Source: Gnetum montanum (Eukaryota; Streptophyta; Gnetopsida; Gnetales; Gnetaceae). From it: a DNA stretch of 64,000 nt. The position numbers were made by a program, and so were the translations under genes. Position 1 is the stretch's first letter. Each line of letters starts with the position of its first letter. Below are positions 11,292 through 23,403 of the stretch, in pieces. The notes beneath the pieces are model-generated. The model ran no database searches. It worked only from the letters and a program-made list of their open reading frames with translations, and was not told where the DNA came from. The stretch spans positions 555,284 through 619,283 of the forward strand of contig MNCI01036208.1 of assembly GCA_015680685.1 (NCBI GenBank), given 5' to 3'.

Positions 11292-13270
11292 TACCTTCAT
11301 GACTGAATAAAAACTTGTCCTCAAGTTCCTTACAAAATATTGGGACGGTATGGGATTATTGAATCAAAATGAAGCTAATGGGATGACATGTGAACGAATC
11401 ATCATTACAAGACAAGACAAAACTAGTGTTCACTACAACAAGAGTGAACACTTTATACATTTGACATCAGGCCTTATTTGGTAGCTGAGAAAGAGAGAGA
11501 GAGAGAATTTTTGCTGCTGCCAACGCCAAGATTGCACCTTTTTTTGTTCATCCATAAGCACGCCATCAATCTTGTTCCTTGCATAGCTGCGTCAACACCA
11601 TTCCATTCCAAGTGTTCTCTCCAGATCCAATCCCTTGTTGCATGATTGCCATTTGCACACACAACACGATCTTTATATTAGCAAGGGTAAATGAATCATA
11701 ATGAAATTGATACCTTGCTTCGATGAAAGGTCCATTGGCTGAGTTGTGGTATGGTTGATACAGATTTGGAGATATACTAATGGTGACTATCGAAGGTGTA
11801 GGGGTTAAGAAAAAATCGAAAAAATTGGACTAGGACCCCCATGACTAAGAGCAAACCTTCGGTAGCGATAGAATGGAGAAAGAAAAAGAACAAGAAATAT
11901 GGAGAAAAAGAGACAACTATAATGTTGATGAAATCAAGATGGAAATGAACAAAATATAGTTAATTGCAAAAATGTTAAGGGAAAGAATTTAACTGATGCA
12001 CTAAATAGGAATGTTAGTGGGTCCTCCCCAAAGGAAGCTCATACCCTTAATGCCCTAACAAACCCACATTCAAAGAGTCTGTAGGCTTTGGGAATGTCAT
12101 TTGGAATAAGAGTTAAAGTCTTAACCACAAGAATTTATAAAAAAGAAAACAATGCATCAACCAAATATACACTAATGATATAACCGACAATGAGGTGAAC
12201 AATGGAGAGAAGGATAGAGAGAAGAGAATGGAATGGAGTCTCAAGAACAAGGTGGTGTACAGCCCCTTATGTATTTCATGATTAATGTAACTTAGTAGAT
12301 CCCATTCCAACTTTAGCCTCAAACAAACCACATCTAGTGAATTCACATTAATGCATTTGACTAATCCATCCTCTTGAAGTAACAAGAATGCCTTCACCCA
12401 AGAGCCACCACCATTCCGATGAAACGAAGGAGGAGAGAATGGGAAGTGAGAAGGACCTTAGTTAGAGGGAACCTTTTTATTTTAGTTCCATAACTAGTGC
12501 TTGTACCCTAAATGATTATTTCGTCTAAGGGGTGTGTTTTGAATTCTCACTATTTTTTTTTGGTTTATGTGTTTATGTGTGGGAACCACACCATGCAAAG
12601 ACTTTGTTATTTTTATTTTCTTAGCTTCCCAATAATTGGGTAATGTTGAAGCGATAAGAAAACTGAAGAAGAACACATCCAAGCACCCAAGAGAATGGCC
12701 AACACAAATGCATCAAGATCCCTTGAAGTCACACCCTTTTCAATCCTTGAGTCCTTCCTTAGTTTGAGAAATACCCAGTCACCAATTCATTATAGTTCTT
12801 ATTTAGAAAGGGACTGTACATTTCCAAGCTGAGAGAGACCATAGAAATTTTTGGATGAATGAATGGATGAAGTGGACTCATTGCCTGTCATATCAAAAGA
12901 ACCATACCTTAGTATCAACATCATGACTTAAAGGTAAAAACCAAACATTAGCAATCAATATAAAAATAGTTCATACCATCATGAAAAACACTTATTAAAT
13001 GACAAACTTACAAGATGGATAACACACACACACAAAATGAAAAAGTATAATGATGTAGTAAAACAAAAACAAGAAAATTTAAAGAAATTTGTAATGCAAA
13101 AAACGTGCCAAACAAAAATGTGTAAAACAAAAACATGTAAAATAAAAGCATGTAAAAAAAACAATGTGTAAAAAAAAAAACTAAAAAGAGCTTAGGGCCC
13201 AAAATGATTAGCATAGGTGGCCATCTCCCCCATGACTGAATGGAAATGGAGAGATCTGAAATAATGAGCG
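11292..13270 (-). other. Element B 3' non-coding region
   Basis: Homologous to 7,219-9,250 and to 46,930-48,930. It contains a GA microsatellite (about 11,490-11,504), poly-A/T-rich DNA at about 13,020-13,190, and no long open frame. Confidence 0.75.
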
Positions 13271-14266
13271 CTTGTTTGAATTTTTTAAAAGTGTCCAACT
13301 TCTCTCAATTGATGTTTTCAGGTTAAGGGATGGAAGTCAGTGACGCTCATACTCCAATGTATCTATGCCATCGTTGTGGGCGTGAGTTGTTCCCCCAGTT
13401 TCTTCCATGCATGTTGGTGGGTTACTTTCTTAATCAGCTATCAATCATTGGGTGTTCTCTTACTATGTGGTTGCTACATACAGGCACCTTTGTATCTGAT
13501 TTTCTTGTGCACACCAGCTGCATACAAGAGATGCTAAGCATTCCTCCATGTCATCACCCTCTGAGTCACTGTATGTGATGCATGGAACTTTCTTCTTCTT
13601 GATCTTTCCATAAAAGTTTACCTTAGATATTTCCAAGGAAAGATCACAGATTCCTAGGCATACGTCTATTGTACTCAGCCATGTCCTTCCCATTATAATT
13701 TGGAAGTCCCCTTCGATGTTGTTGACTTCTATCACTAGGAAATCAGCTGGGTATGACCAACCACACATAGTGGTAATGATGTCCTCCACCAATCCCAAGG
13801 GAATGGTGATGGAATGGTAAGCCAGATCTAGTTGAATATTGCTCTTCTTAAGCGGAGGCAGGTTCTAGGCTTTATAAATTTCTCGTGAGATTAAGTTGAC
13901 TCCAGAACCTGAGTCAAGAAGAGCCTTATGAGGTTCATTCCCAATGACTTGGAGGTAGATTAAGGGACTTCTAGGGTCAGAGAGTTTCCTAGGAAGGTGG
14001 CCTACCTTGATCCAGTCAGTAACGGTATGTGTTAACATAACTATGTGCATTAAGCTCTGTTTTTTATTCGAAGGGAGCTCCGAAGTCGTAATTGTTGGAG
14101 GAGCGTACAAAAACTCAACCACTTGTGGTTGTGAGAGCTTGTTTGGGCTTTTGGTTTTGAAGAAAGGTCTTCTCTTCTTGCACTTGTTAGAACCAGCAAT
14201 GGGTTGAAGGTTTACAGCTCTTGTAGCATTACGTTGCTGCGGTTGAGTGGGGAGTTCCCCATGCAT
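13271..14266 (-). pseudogene. Element B aspartic protease and linker
   Basis: Two open frames. The frame 13865-14266 contains LLDSGSGVNLISREIYKA, with the Asp-Ser-Gly active-site motif of a retroviral-type aspartic protease, preceded by the LPRKLSDPRSPLIYLQ segment seen in all family members. The frame 13463-13798 contains GLVEDIITTMCGWSYPADFLV and IIMGRTWLSTIDVCLGI, the second half of the protease domain. The reading region ends at the deletion junction near 13,270, which removes RT, RNase H and integrase. Confidence 0.8.
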
Positions 14267-14279
14267 TGTTGGAGTAGGA

Positions 14280-16573
14280 GGTAGTGGAACTACCGATGTA
14301 AGAGATGCGGATGGATTCAGAGGATGGTATGTATGTGGTATGTCTCCCAGAGGAGAAGGAGTCCTAAAATACTCTCAAACTTGGTAGTGACGTTGTGGAG
14401 TTGCGCGATCCATAGAGTCACTTGGAGAAACTGGCTGCTGCACATAGTAGCCATATGGGTCTAGTTACCAGTAAGGGTATTATTGTCTAGGCAGTGGCAT
14501 CCCCCATGATTGTGGGTGTTCCCACTGCTAATGTTGCCCGATAGGTTGTGGCAGAGTTCCACTTGGATAATACGTTAATAGTTGGTGGAACTGTCTTGGG
14601 TTGCCTTGGGGATAAGGTAACCTTCGAGGTGCCTGTCGTTTGTTAAGTCTTGGGTTTAGTGCATACACCCCAGACTCTTGTAGATGTGAGATTATTGGGC
14701 AACATCCCTTAAGATGGTCATATTGGAAAATCTCACATCCACCATCATTGTCTATGTCTGAATCCACAACCTCATTGGAGATAGCCATTTTTCCCTTACC
14801 CTTGTCACGTGCATGGCCTAAATCTCTCTGCTTTTTCTTGTCATGGTCACTACTGCGATCCTCCTTAGACTCCTCTATGATTTTTAGAACAGTTTCAATT
14901 TTGCTATCTAAGGAGCTCCATATTTCATCTACCTTAGCCGACATTTCTGTTGTTAGCTTTTGAAGAAACAAGGTTTTTCTATTCACTAACTCTTCAAGTG
15001 ATGACTCATCCTCTTTATCACAAAATCTCACTCCCTTCTTTCAGAGGGAAGGATCACAGTTATATTCTTTTATGCTTTCTCTTTTCAATAGCTTCCCTTC
15101 TTCTTTAGCTACTGGCTCCAAAAATCAATGAATTTCATGGGATCTAAGTTTTGATAATCTCCTTTAGGCATAAGTCCCAAGGGTTCTCCTAGTTTCATGT
15201 CTTAGCCCATCTACAAGGTGGCGTAGTTGATCCCATTGTGTGTAACCATGGCCCGGGCAATGATGTAGCAATGCATAATATCGGCCCATGGCAGCATCCA
15301 AGGGTCCATGATTACCCTTCTTCCATCCTTGGATCTACTTACGCAAGGTAGACACTCTGGAGTACGTTTGGTATTTATCATTGAACAAGTCTAACATCAT
15401 ACTCCATCTCCTAATGGTTTTTGGCTCTAAGGACTAGTACCAACTCTCTACTTTCTTTACGAGTGTCCTAGAAAAAAAATTTAATTTTTGCCACTCATCT
15501 TCAATATTTTTCAAGGTGCAGGCATCATGAAATTCCTGTAAATGATTTTGTGAATTAGCGTTGTATCCCCCTTTGAAGTGTGGTATATTATTCATATCTA
15601 GTCTCTTGATCCGACTATCTTTTTGATGCCTTGTGGGTATTCTCACTGCCTCTGTAATATCTAACATACTTTGGGTGGCAAGTAGGGGTTCATCATGATC
15701 ATCTCTCTCATGATGTCTATGATGCCTACGTGGTTCCCTACTTTCCCTTCTACCATGCCTAGACTCTCTAAACTTCCCTCGTCCTCTCTCTTGACTCTCT
15801 CGTCGAGGTCTCTCATCTTGCTTACCCTTATCCTCACTGTTATGCTCTTTGTGGCTACACCCTGATGTGGAAGGAGAGGGTGAATGGTGTGATAAAGTGG
15901 AAGAAGAAGGAGAACCATCACCATGACGATGTTTCTTACCTTATCTTTGATGGCTATGACCCTAATCATGATGATGATCAGAATGCTCGTCCTTGTCATG
16001 TGTTTCTGTTCCCTCAATGAACAGTTGGCATTCACGAGGATCAGAACCAGGGTTGTGTATCATGGAGCGTAGGTTCTGATACCCCACCTCCTCACTATTG
16101 TTAGGAGGGGGAACATCATTTGATGGAGAACCTATTATAAGTGGTTCACCATCTCCAATTTCACTTTGGACGTGCGGAACCCCTTTGCCCTTCAACAATG
16201 TATGGTGGCTCTCCTACCTTAAGTCCCTTAAATGTTGTGCTACTATGGGATGGTAATCCCTTGTGTCAAAATCACCTATAACGTATTCAGTGTATAGCTA
16301 TGTCATGCCTATTAGTGCAAGAGCACGAAGGAGCATATCAGGGACTGCCAGATCTGGAGGTAACACTATGTTACCTTGCAAATCTCTCCAACGCAATTGT
16401 TCATCCTGATGGAGGTTAAAGGTAAAATTGGATATATACTCATCGGGATGAGTATATACCACCAGATACTATTGAGGAACTGGTGGATTTTGGTTATGTG
16501 TTTTAGATTGCCGGCTGTTTCTTGTATGATCCCTAAGTGGTGAAGTGCTCTTATGAGAAGAAGAAGAAGACAT
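14280..16573 (-). pseudogene. Element B gag (degenerate)
   Basis: Gag starts at the ATG at 16573 (MSSSSSSHKST context, conserved in A, C and D). N-terminal region 16,573-16,200; His/Asp-rich and Ser/Arg-rich spacer 16,200-15,660; retrotransposon-gag core starting NNIPHFKGGYNANSQNH at about 15,590 and continuing to about 15,100; C-terminal coiled-coil-like charged region and Cys/His motif in 14528-15031. In the Cys/His motif the second Cys is Phe (CEIFQYDHLKGC). Several stop codons and frame changes. No membrane or signal segments. In Ty3/gypsy elements this product forms the particle core. Confidence 0.75.
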
Positions 16574-16698
16574 TGTGTCTTATTCGATGTGCTGATTAAC
16601 TGTTATATAATTTTTTGTTTAATTAACCCTAAGGGTTCATTTAAGCTCCCAATGATGTGAGTAATTTACTATGTTCTACTTAACACACAAACACTTAG

Positions 16699-16717
16699 TC
16701 CCTAGCAACGTCGCCAA
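16699..16717 (-). promoter_or_regulatory. Element B primer-binding site
   Basis: Directly inside the 5' LTR; the minus strand reads TTGGCGACGTTGCTAGGGA. It resembles the TGGCGCCGTTGCCGGGGA site of Athila-type elements, the complement of the tRNA-Asp 3' end, with a few mismatches. Confidence 0.75.
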
Positions 16718-17580
16718 TGATGAGTGACGAGGTACCCCTACACTCAACCATACGAATACAAGCGTTACATGTGCGATCCAGTCGAACTCCACAGACTAAG
16801 TGCCTACATGCCTTATGGAACACTTAAGGCTAATTGTTCATTGTCTTCCCAGAATTACTTGTATTTGTCACGGTTGTATGGTTAAGTAAGTTTGAGGTAT
16901 GTGATTTTTATGTCTTTTCTACTTTATCTCCTATGCTGATGAGGTGAAGGGTGAAGAGACTAATTAAGTAACTTTAACTAACTAACTAAGCCTTAATTAA
17001 CATAGCATCAGCATCTGTTCCCACTTATCATTCACACCCTGAACCAATGCAACCTTGGTTACCAAATGCTATTCGTTACTGGGATTACCAAGTGTAACGC
17101 ACGTGCTCGAAGCGGTTGTACTAAATGCACTTAACTATGGGAGAAGTGTTGAGAGAGATTTAATTAACTAATAAAGCATTTAAATGATAAATAATAAATA
17201 AAAATAATTAAAATCCTATTTAGCCTATTCCATGCACTGTAAGGTTTATCCAAGAAGTTCATCTTTATTTCCGTACACAAACTTGTGTTCAGGTACAATA
17301 TTTGCTCGAATAAAGATCTGTTCACTATGGAGCTCCTACTGTGGGCACATGGAAATTATTCTATCTCTGGAGAGGTAAAACTATCAGAGAATCGCTACGA
17401 CCTAGGACTAAACTTTGAAATAAGGGAGAGTTGCCTCTTATTTATAGATTTGGCAGTAGACCGTGATATCACGAGGGACAACGCGATATTGCGTATGTGA
17501 TATTGTGGTGGATGCGATATCGTAGCGGATGCAATATTGCGTATGCGATATCGTGGCCCATGCGATATCACATCCCATCA
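16718..17580 (-). repeat. Element B 5' LTR
   Basis: An 863-bp LTR from TGATGAGTGACGAGG to ATCCCATCA. It is longer than its partner (771 bp), partly through an expanded GATATC/GATATT array of about seven to eight motifs at about 17,463-17,572, next to the TCTTATTTATAGATTTGG TATA segment. Both LTRs of one insertion start identical, so the length difference arose during or after integration. Confidence 0.9.
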
Positions 17581-17585
17581 TACAC

Positions 17586-18840
17586 CTACAAAGAGGAGTT
17601 CATTGGGAAAGTAGTCAAAGATTGGATATCCACCCTCTTTGTTGTCCCATCGTAACCAAGATAAATGATCAGCAACAACATTCTCGGTGCTTTACGATCA
17701 ATCATTGTAAGGTCAAACTCTTGTAAGATCACGAGCCACCGTATGATGCAAGGACTCACCATTGGTTTATTCATTAGGAACCAGATTGCACTATGATCCA
17801 TGTGTACAAATATCTTATAGCCTAATACATAGTGCCTAAATATTTCTAGTGCAAACACCACAACCATTAACTCTTTTTCTATTGTGGTGTAGTTGAGCTA
17901 TGCACCAGCAATGCTTCGACTTGCATAGAGAATGTAATAGGGTCATTTTTGGTCATCTAATTGTGTAAGTATAGCTCCTAAAGAAAAGTTGGACATGTCA
18001 GTCGTTATGTGGAATGGTCTAGACCAGTCAGGAGTTTGTAGAATGGGTGTTTCTATGAGCTTCTGCTTCAAGGTTTGGAAAGCTAGTTCACATTCCTTAG
18101 TCCATTCAAAGGGTACATCCTTCTTCGTTAATTCTACCAATGGTTTTGCAATCTTTGAAAAGTTCTTGATGAAGAATCTATAATAGCCAATATGTCCAAG
18201 GAATGATCATATATCTTTTATAGTTTCAGGTTTATGAGTGATTCCTTGGATGACTTTAATCTTTTCGGGATCTACCTCTATCCCTATTTGTGAAATCTTA
18301 TGCCCTAACACAACGCCTTTTTAGATCGTTAAATGCCTTTTTTGCCAATTGAGCCTTAAGTTAGTTTCTACACATCATTTTAATACTTGCTCTAATACAT
18401 CCAATGCTTGTTCAAAGTCCACTTTGTAGGTGGAAAAATCATCCATAAAGACCTCCACATCATTCCCTATTTGTTACTGAAATATACTTAGAATAAGACG
18501 TTGGAATGTTGTTGGGGCATTGCACAAGCCAAACGACATATACCTATATGCAAATGTCCCCCAAGGACTTGTGAATGTAGTCTTGTCTTAGTCTTCTAGT
18601 GCTATTTAAATTTGATTGTATCCACTGTAACCATCCAGAAAACTATAGTAGCAATGCCTTGCAATGGTATCTAAAACTTGATCAACGAATGGCAATGGGA
18701 AATGGTCTTTAAACGTTACCATGTTTAACAGCCTAAAGTCTATACACACCCTCCATTTACCTACCTTTTTGGGCACATTGACTAATGGGCTAACTCATTC
18801 ACTATTAGCAATGGGGTAGATGAACTTGGCTTTTAGAAGT
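17586..18840 (-). pseudogene. Element C reverse transcriptase-RNase H
   Basis: Read leftwards, RT blocks appear in order: KWRVCIDFRLLNM (about 18,760), PLPFVDQVLDTIA (about 18,680), YYSFLDGYSGYNQI, FTSPWGTFAY, MSFGLCNAPTTFQ (about 18,520), and EVFMDDFSTY with the catalytic Asp-Asp (about 18,450). The connection VPFEWTKECELAFQTLKQK (about 18,100) follows, then RNase H with SNFSLGAILTQLDDQ, the RHYVLGYKIFVHMDHSA block and a final DRKAPRM segment. Stops and an in-frame break around 17,940 disrupt it. Element B is inserted just after the RNase H. Confidence 0.85.
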
Positions 18841-18899
18841 TGTTCAATTTCTTATTTAACTACTTGCTTAAGCTTTGGGTTCAATCACCTTTGTAGCTG

Positions 18900-20100
18900 T
18901 TGTCAAGGTTTCATGGAGGGATCAGTGTAAATTCTATGTTGGCATATCCAAGGATCTATTATGGTTAATTCAAGATATGACCAAGCAAAGGCTTTCAACC
19001 ATTTGTTTACCAACTTTAGTAGTCTTTCTTTTTATTGAGGAGCAAGCTTAGTGTTAATGATGACCAATTTTCCATTGTTGTGAAATGTGTACTCCATACT
19101 GGTGGGCAACGATTTTAACTCAAGGGGCTCTTATTTAAACTTGTCAGGGATTTCCAACTTTCCCTAGTTGATATTTTCAATATCAGGACTTGGAAGTTGA
19201 CAATGGACTTGCTCTAATGTATCTATGCTATTAACATAGGCACAAGTCAAGCTCTCAGTCGGTTCCATGCATAGAGTTGAGTTGCTCTCTCAGTTAGCTA
19301 TCAGCCAATGGGTGCCTTCCTGTCTTGTGGCTGCTGCATACAAGCATCTTTGTATGTTAGTCACTTGTGCATATTGGTTGCATGCAGGCATTGGTAAGCA
19401 TTTTACAAATCAGGCTTTCTGCACGTAAGTGCACCTTGTGTCACTATATGTGATGCATGGAACTTTCTTCTTCTCAATCTTTCCAAATATATTTTGTATT
19501 GATATTTCTAGGGAAAGATCACGTATGCCTAGGTGTGCATTATTTGTACTTAAACATGCCCTTCCCATAATGATTGGAAAGTCCCCCTTACAGTTGTTGA
19601 CTTGAATCATTAGGAAATCAGTTGGATATGACCATCCACAGATAGGGGTGACAATGTCCTCCACTAGTCCTAATGGGATAGTGATGGACTAGTCAGCCAA
19701 CTCTAAATTAATGTTACTCTTTTTTAGTCGAGGCAGGTTCCAGGCTTTGTACATTTCTTGAGAGATTAAGTTAACACCGGAACCTGAATCCAAAAGAGCT
19801 TTGCAAGGCTCATTCCTAGCAATTTGCAAATATATAAGAGGGCTTCTAGGATCAAAGAATTTCCTAGGAAGATGGCTAGCCTTAATCTAATTAGTAATGG
19901 CATGAGTCAACATGACCGTGTGTGTTAGGTGTAATTTTTGGTTCGAAGGGAGCTCCGATGATTCAAATGATGGCGAGACATTTGGACAATTAGCCGCTTG
20001 TGGCTGTAAGGACTTGGTTGGACTATTGGTTCTAAATAAATGTCTCTTCTTTATGTTGTTGTCTAAACCAATATTAGGTTGAGGATTGACAGCCCTTGTA
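18900..20100 (-). pseudogene. Element C aspartic protease and linker
   Basis: The protease active site reads LLDSGSGVNLISQEMYKA at about 19,800-19,745, with DSG intact. The second half (MEDIVTPICGWSYPTDFLM.. MGRACLSTN..) lies in 19410-19664. The linker to the RT carries the LPSPDIENIN..GKLEIP pattern at about 19,200-19,130. Interrupted by stops. Confidence 0.75.
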
Positions 20101-22444
20101 GCATTACGTTGCTGTGGCTGGACAGGAAGCTCACCCTACATAGTCGAAGTAAGTGGTAATGGAGCTAAAGGTGTATGAGGTGTAGTCAGATGAGAAGGAT
20201 AGTACATTTGTGGAACATCACTTCTAGGAGAAGGAGTTCTATAGTACTTGTGGGTCTAGTAGTGAGGTCGAGAAGCAACGTGACTAGTGGAGTCACGTGG
20301 AGAGATCGGTTGTTGCACGTAGTACCCATATGGGTTAGGTTGATGGTAAGGGTATTGTTGATGTGGCAATGGCATTCCCCATGATTGTGGGTGTCGTCAT
20401 TTTTGATACTATTCATTCAGTTGTGGTGGAGCTCCACTCGAATATATCAAAGATTGGTGCAAGTGCCTTAGGTTACATTGTGGATAAGGTAACCTTTTGG
20501 GTGCTTGCCATTTATTTCATCATGGGTTTAGTGCATACACCCTAGACTCCTATAGATATGAGATTACTAGGCAACATCCTTTAGAATGGTCATGTTAGCA
20601 TATCTCACATCCGCCATCATTTTCTATGTTCAAATCCACAACCTCTTCAATGATGGCAACTTTGCCCTTACCTTTATTACGTGCAGATTTAGCTTTTTTC
20701 TTCTTCCTTCTCTCTCGATCATTACTTTGCTCTCTAGAATCCTCGACTATTTTTAGAATGGTTTGAAATTTATCATCTAGGGAGTCCCACATTTGATCTA
20801 CCTTCGTTGATACATCTGATGCAAACTTTTGAATGGGCAAAGTCTTCCTATTCACCATCTCTTTGAGTGGTGACTCTTCTTCATCTTCACAAAATCTAAC
20901 TTCCTTCTTTTGAAGGGAAGGATCTCTATTGTATTCCTCCGTACTTTCTCTTTTCCTTAACTCACCTTCCTCCTTGGAAACTTGCTCTAACAATCTTTGT
21001 ATATGTTGAGCTCTAAGCTCAAATAGCCTTCCTTGGGCATAAGTTCTAAGGGTTCTTCGTGTTTCATACCTAAGCCCATCTACAAGATGGCATAGTTTTT
21101 CCCTTTGCGAGTAACCATGGCTAGGGCAATGATGCAATAATGCATAATATCGGCCTATGGCAGCATCCAAGAGTTCATGTCCTCCTTGTTTCCATCATTG
21201 GATTTGCTTACATAGGTTGGACACGCAGGAGTATGTTTGATACTTATCATTAAATAGCTCTAACATGGTACTCCATCAATGAATGGATTCTATCTCTAAG
21301 GACTGGTACCAGCTTTCCAGTTCCTTTATCAGTGTCCATGAAAACAAATTTAGTTTTTGCCACTCATTTTCTATATTTTGCAAGGCACATGAGTTATATA
21401 ATGCTTGTAGATGATTTTGAGGATCAAGGTTGTATCCCCTTTAAATCGTGGGATATTGTTCATGTCTAATCTTTTGATCCTACTATCATTTTGGTGCCTT
21501 GTTGGGATCTTAACAACCTTAGTTATATCTAGCATACTTCGGGTAGTGAGTAGGGGTTCATGGTGATCATGTTGTTTATGGCATTTATGATGCCTATGTT
21601 GTTCCCTACTCTCCCTCTTTTCATGATGTGTTTCTCTGGAATGCCCTTGTCCCCTTTCTCGACTGTTTTGTCTAAGATCTTTATTTGGCTTACCATTTTC
21701 CTCATGGTCTTTCCCTTTGCAACTACATTTGAATCATGAAGGAGAGGGGGAAGAAGATGATGAAGGTGAAGAGGAAGGGGGACTAGCACAATGATGGTGC
21801 CTATCACTTTCTCTTTGGTGGTCTCGACCTCGATCATGATTACGATTTAAATTTCTATCAATGTCATGTGCTTGTGTTCCTTTTTTGGACCCTTTATGTC
21901 CATTGGTATCAGAACCTGGGTTATGAATAGTTAAGTGAAGATTCTGATACACAACTCCTTGATCGAAGTTAACGAGAGGAACATCGTTTTGTGGAAAACT
22001 TCCCAAGGCAGGTTCACCACCCTCGTTTTCACTTAGGACATATGGAACATCCTGAGACCATTTTCCCTTCATATATTTGTAATGTCCCTCTTGTTGTAAG
22101 TTCCTTTGGCATTGTGCCTCCATGGGTTGATACCCTCTCAGGTTGTATTCATGCACAACATACTCTGCCTGTAAGTGCTACATACCAATTTCTGTGAGGG
22201 CACAAAGAAGCATGCTTAGGATTGAGTAATCAAGAGGTAACACTATGTTACCTTCTAAATCATGCCAACACAGTTGTTCATCCTAGTGGAGGATAAAGGT
22301 AAAGTTTGGTATATACTTATCGAGATGAACGTATACCACACGAAATTTTTGGGGCACTGGCAGGTCATCATGTGTACTATGCCTCCGATTGTTCATTGTG
22401 TCAGACCTAGTCGATGAAGCACTCTCATAAGAAAAAGAAGACAT
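20100..22444 (-). pseudogene. Element C gag (degenerate)
   Basis: Gag starts at the ATG at 22444. Right to left: N-terminal region; Gln/Asn and His/Arg/Asp-rich spacer (21734-22156) with Ser runs; retrotransposon-gag core from about 21,480 to 21,000, including LLHHCPSHGYSQREKL and DGLRYETRRTL; the best open part, 20595-21170 (191 codons), covers MDAAIGRYYALLHH to a Lys-rich coiled-coil-like segment and the start of the Cys/His motif (GGCEIC). A Pro/Gln/Tyr-rich tail leads to the protease. Stop codons at several points. Confidence 0.8.
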
Positions 22445-22563
22445 GATTGATTATTCAATGTGCAATACTCTCTTTTCGATAGTTGTAGGATAACCAACCC
22501 TAAGGGTTCGTTCCAACAATGGAAATATTTCCTAAGTTCTAATCAGCACACAAACAACAAAAT

Positions 22564-22581
22564 CCCTGGCAATAGTGCCAA
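22564..22581 (-). promoter_or_regulatory. Element C primer-binding site
   Basis: The minus strand reads TTGGCACTATTGCCAGGG immediately inside the 5' LTR, a mutated form of the tRNA-Asp-complementary site. Confidence 0.7.
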
Positions 22582-23403
22582 TGACGAGCGACAAGGTACC
22601 CCTACACCCAATCATTCGAATACGAGCATTTACGTGTGATCCGATTGAACTCCAAGGATTAAGTGCTTATGCACTTACATAGAACAAGGATGGGTTATGT
22701 GATCGTTGTCTTCCCAAGCTTACTTGTAAGGCACGATTGTATGGTTAAGTAAACTTGAGGTGTATGATTTTTATGTTTTTTTATGTTTTATGTTCATGGT
22801 GCTTAAAGGGGAGAAATGAAATAATTTAATAACTAATTTGATTTAACTAGTTAACTATTCTCTAACTAGCCCTAACACCAACATCCGTTCCCACTTGCTA
22901 GAGACATCTTGAACAGGTGTAACACTACTCAGATTACCAAATGCTAGCCGTTACTAGGTTACTAAGTGTTCCACATATGCTTGAAGCAGTCGTACTGAGT
23001 GTGCTTACTTGTTGAAAATTAATAATTCTATAAAGATAACATCAATTAACTAATGAAAGCATTAAATAACTGTAAATAACATTAAATGCAATAAGTAAGC
23101 TATTTTGAATGTTGCAAGGTTTATCACAAAGTTCATCTTTATTTCTGGACATAAGATGTGCTCAGGTACACAATGCTCGAATAAAGATCTGTTTACTTTA
23201 TGACTCCTACTCCAGACACTCAGAAATAATTCTAACTCTCGAAAGGGAAAACTGCAAGAGTTAAGCTAAGGGAGTAAGAAAACTAACTGCCAAACCAAGT
23301 GCCCCAGTCTCTTATTTATAGGCAAAGAGATAGGTTCCGACATCAGGTGTCCGATATCGTTTGGTGGGCTATGATATTGTGAATCCGATATCACGACTCA
23401 TCA
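22582..23403 (-). repeat. Element C 5' LTR
   Basis: An 822-bp LTR running TGACGAGCGACAAGG to CGACTCATCA. The TATA segment is TCTTATTTATAGGCAA at about 23,310. U3 has only three or so GATATC/GATATT motifs (23,350-23,392). Confidence 0.85.

Larger units (their letters stand above)
10521..17580 (-). mobile_element. Element B: RT-less Athila-like retrotransposon nested in C
   Basis: A complete minus-strand element of 7,060 bp. Both LTRs are present and perfect 5-bp target duplications TACAC lie at 10516-10520 and 17581-17585. The flanking DNA is the pol gene of element C, which reads on across the insertion (RNase H at 17,586 rightwards, integrase at 10,515 leftwards). Inside are gag and protease, but after the protease/linker the sequence jumps at about 13,270 to the 3' non-coding region. 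RT, RNase H and integrase are absent. This matches the structure of a non-autonomous TR-GAG-type derivative that would need enzymes in trans. Gag and protease also carry stops. Confidence 0.9.
6722..23403 (-). mobile_element. Element C: Athila-like Ty3/gypsy retrotransposon, split by element B
   Basis: Minus-strand LTR retrotransposon, about 9.6 kb after removing nested element B. Order from right to left: 5' LTR (22582-23403), primer-binding site, gag (from 22444), aspartic protease with intact DSGSG, RT with FMDD, RNase H, [element B], integrase with visible catalytic residues, about 2 kb non-coding DNA, and a truncated 3' LTR (to 7218). The RT and integrase motifs and the tRNA-Asp-type primer site point to the Athila/Tat side of Ty3/gypsy. 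Many stop codons interrupt every domain, so it cannot be autonomous now. A flank copy of CAAAC occurs at 23404-23408; on the left the same five bases sit at 6717-6721, directly outside the truncated LTR. Confidence 0.85.

Noticed and set aside
13008-13298. Minus-strand frames of 61-96 codons rich in Phe and Leu
   Set aside because: Translation of an A/T-rich low-complexity part of the element B 3' non-coding region; not conserved in C or D.
16699-16717. tRNA-like sequence
   Set aside because: It is only the primer-binding site complementary to a tRNA 3' end; no cloverleaf. No tRNA or rRNA gene was found anywhere in the window.
20175-20545. Plus-strand frames inside the gag of element C
   Set aside because: Shadows of the minus-strand Pro/Gln/Tyr-rich gag tail.
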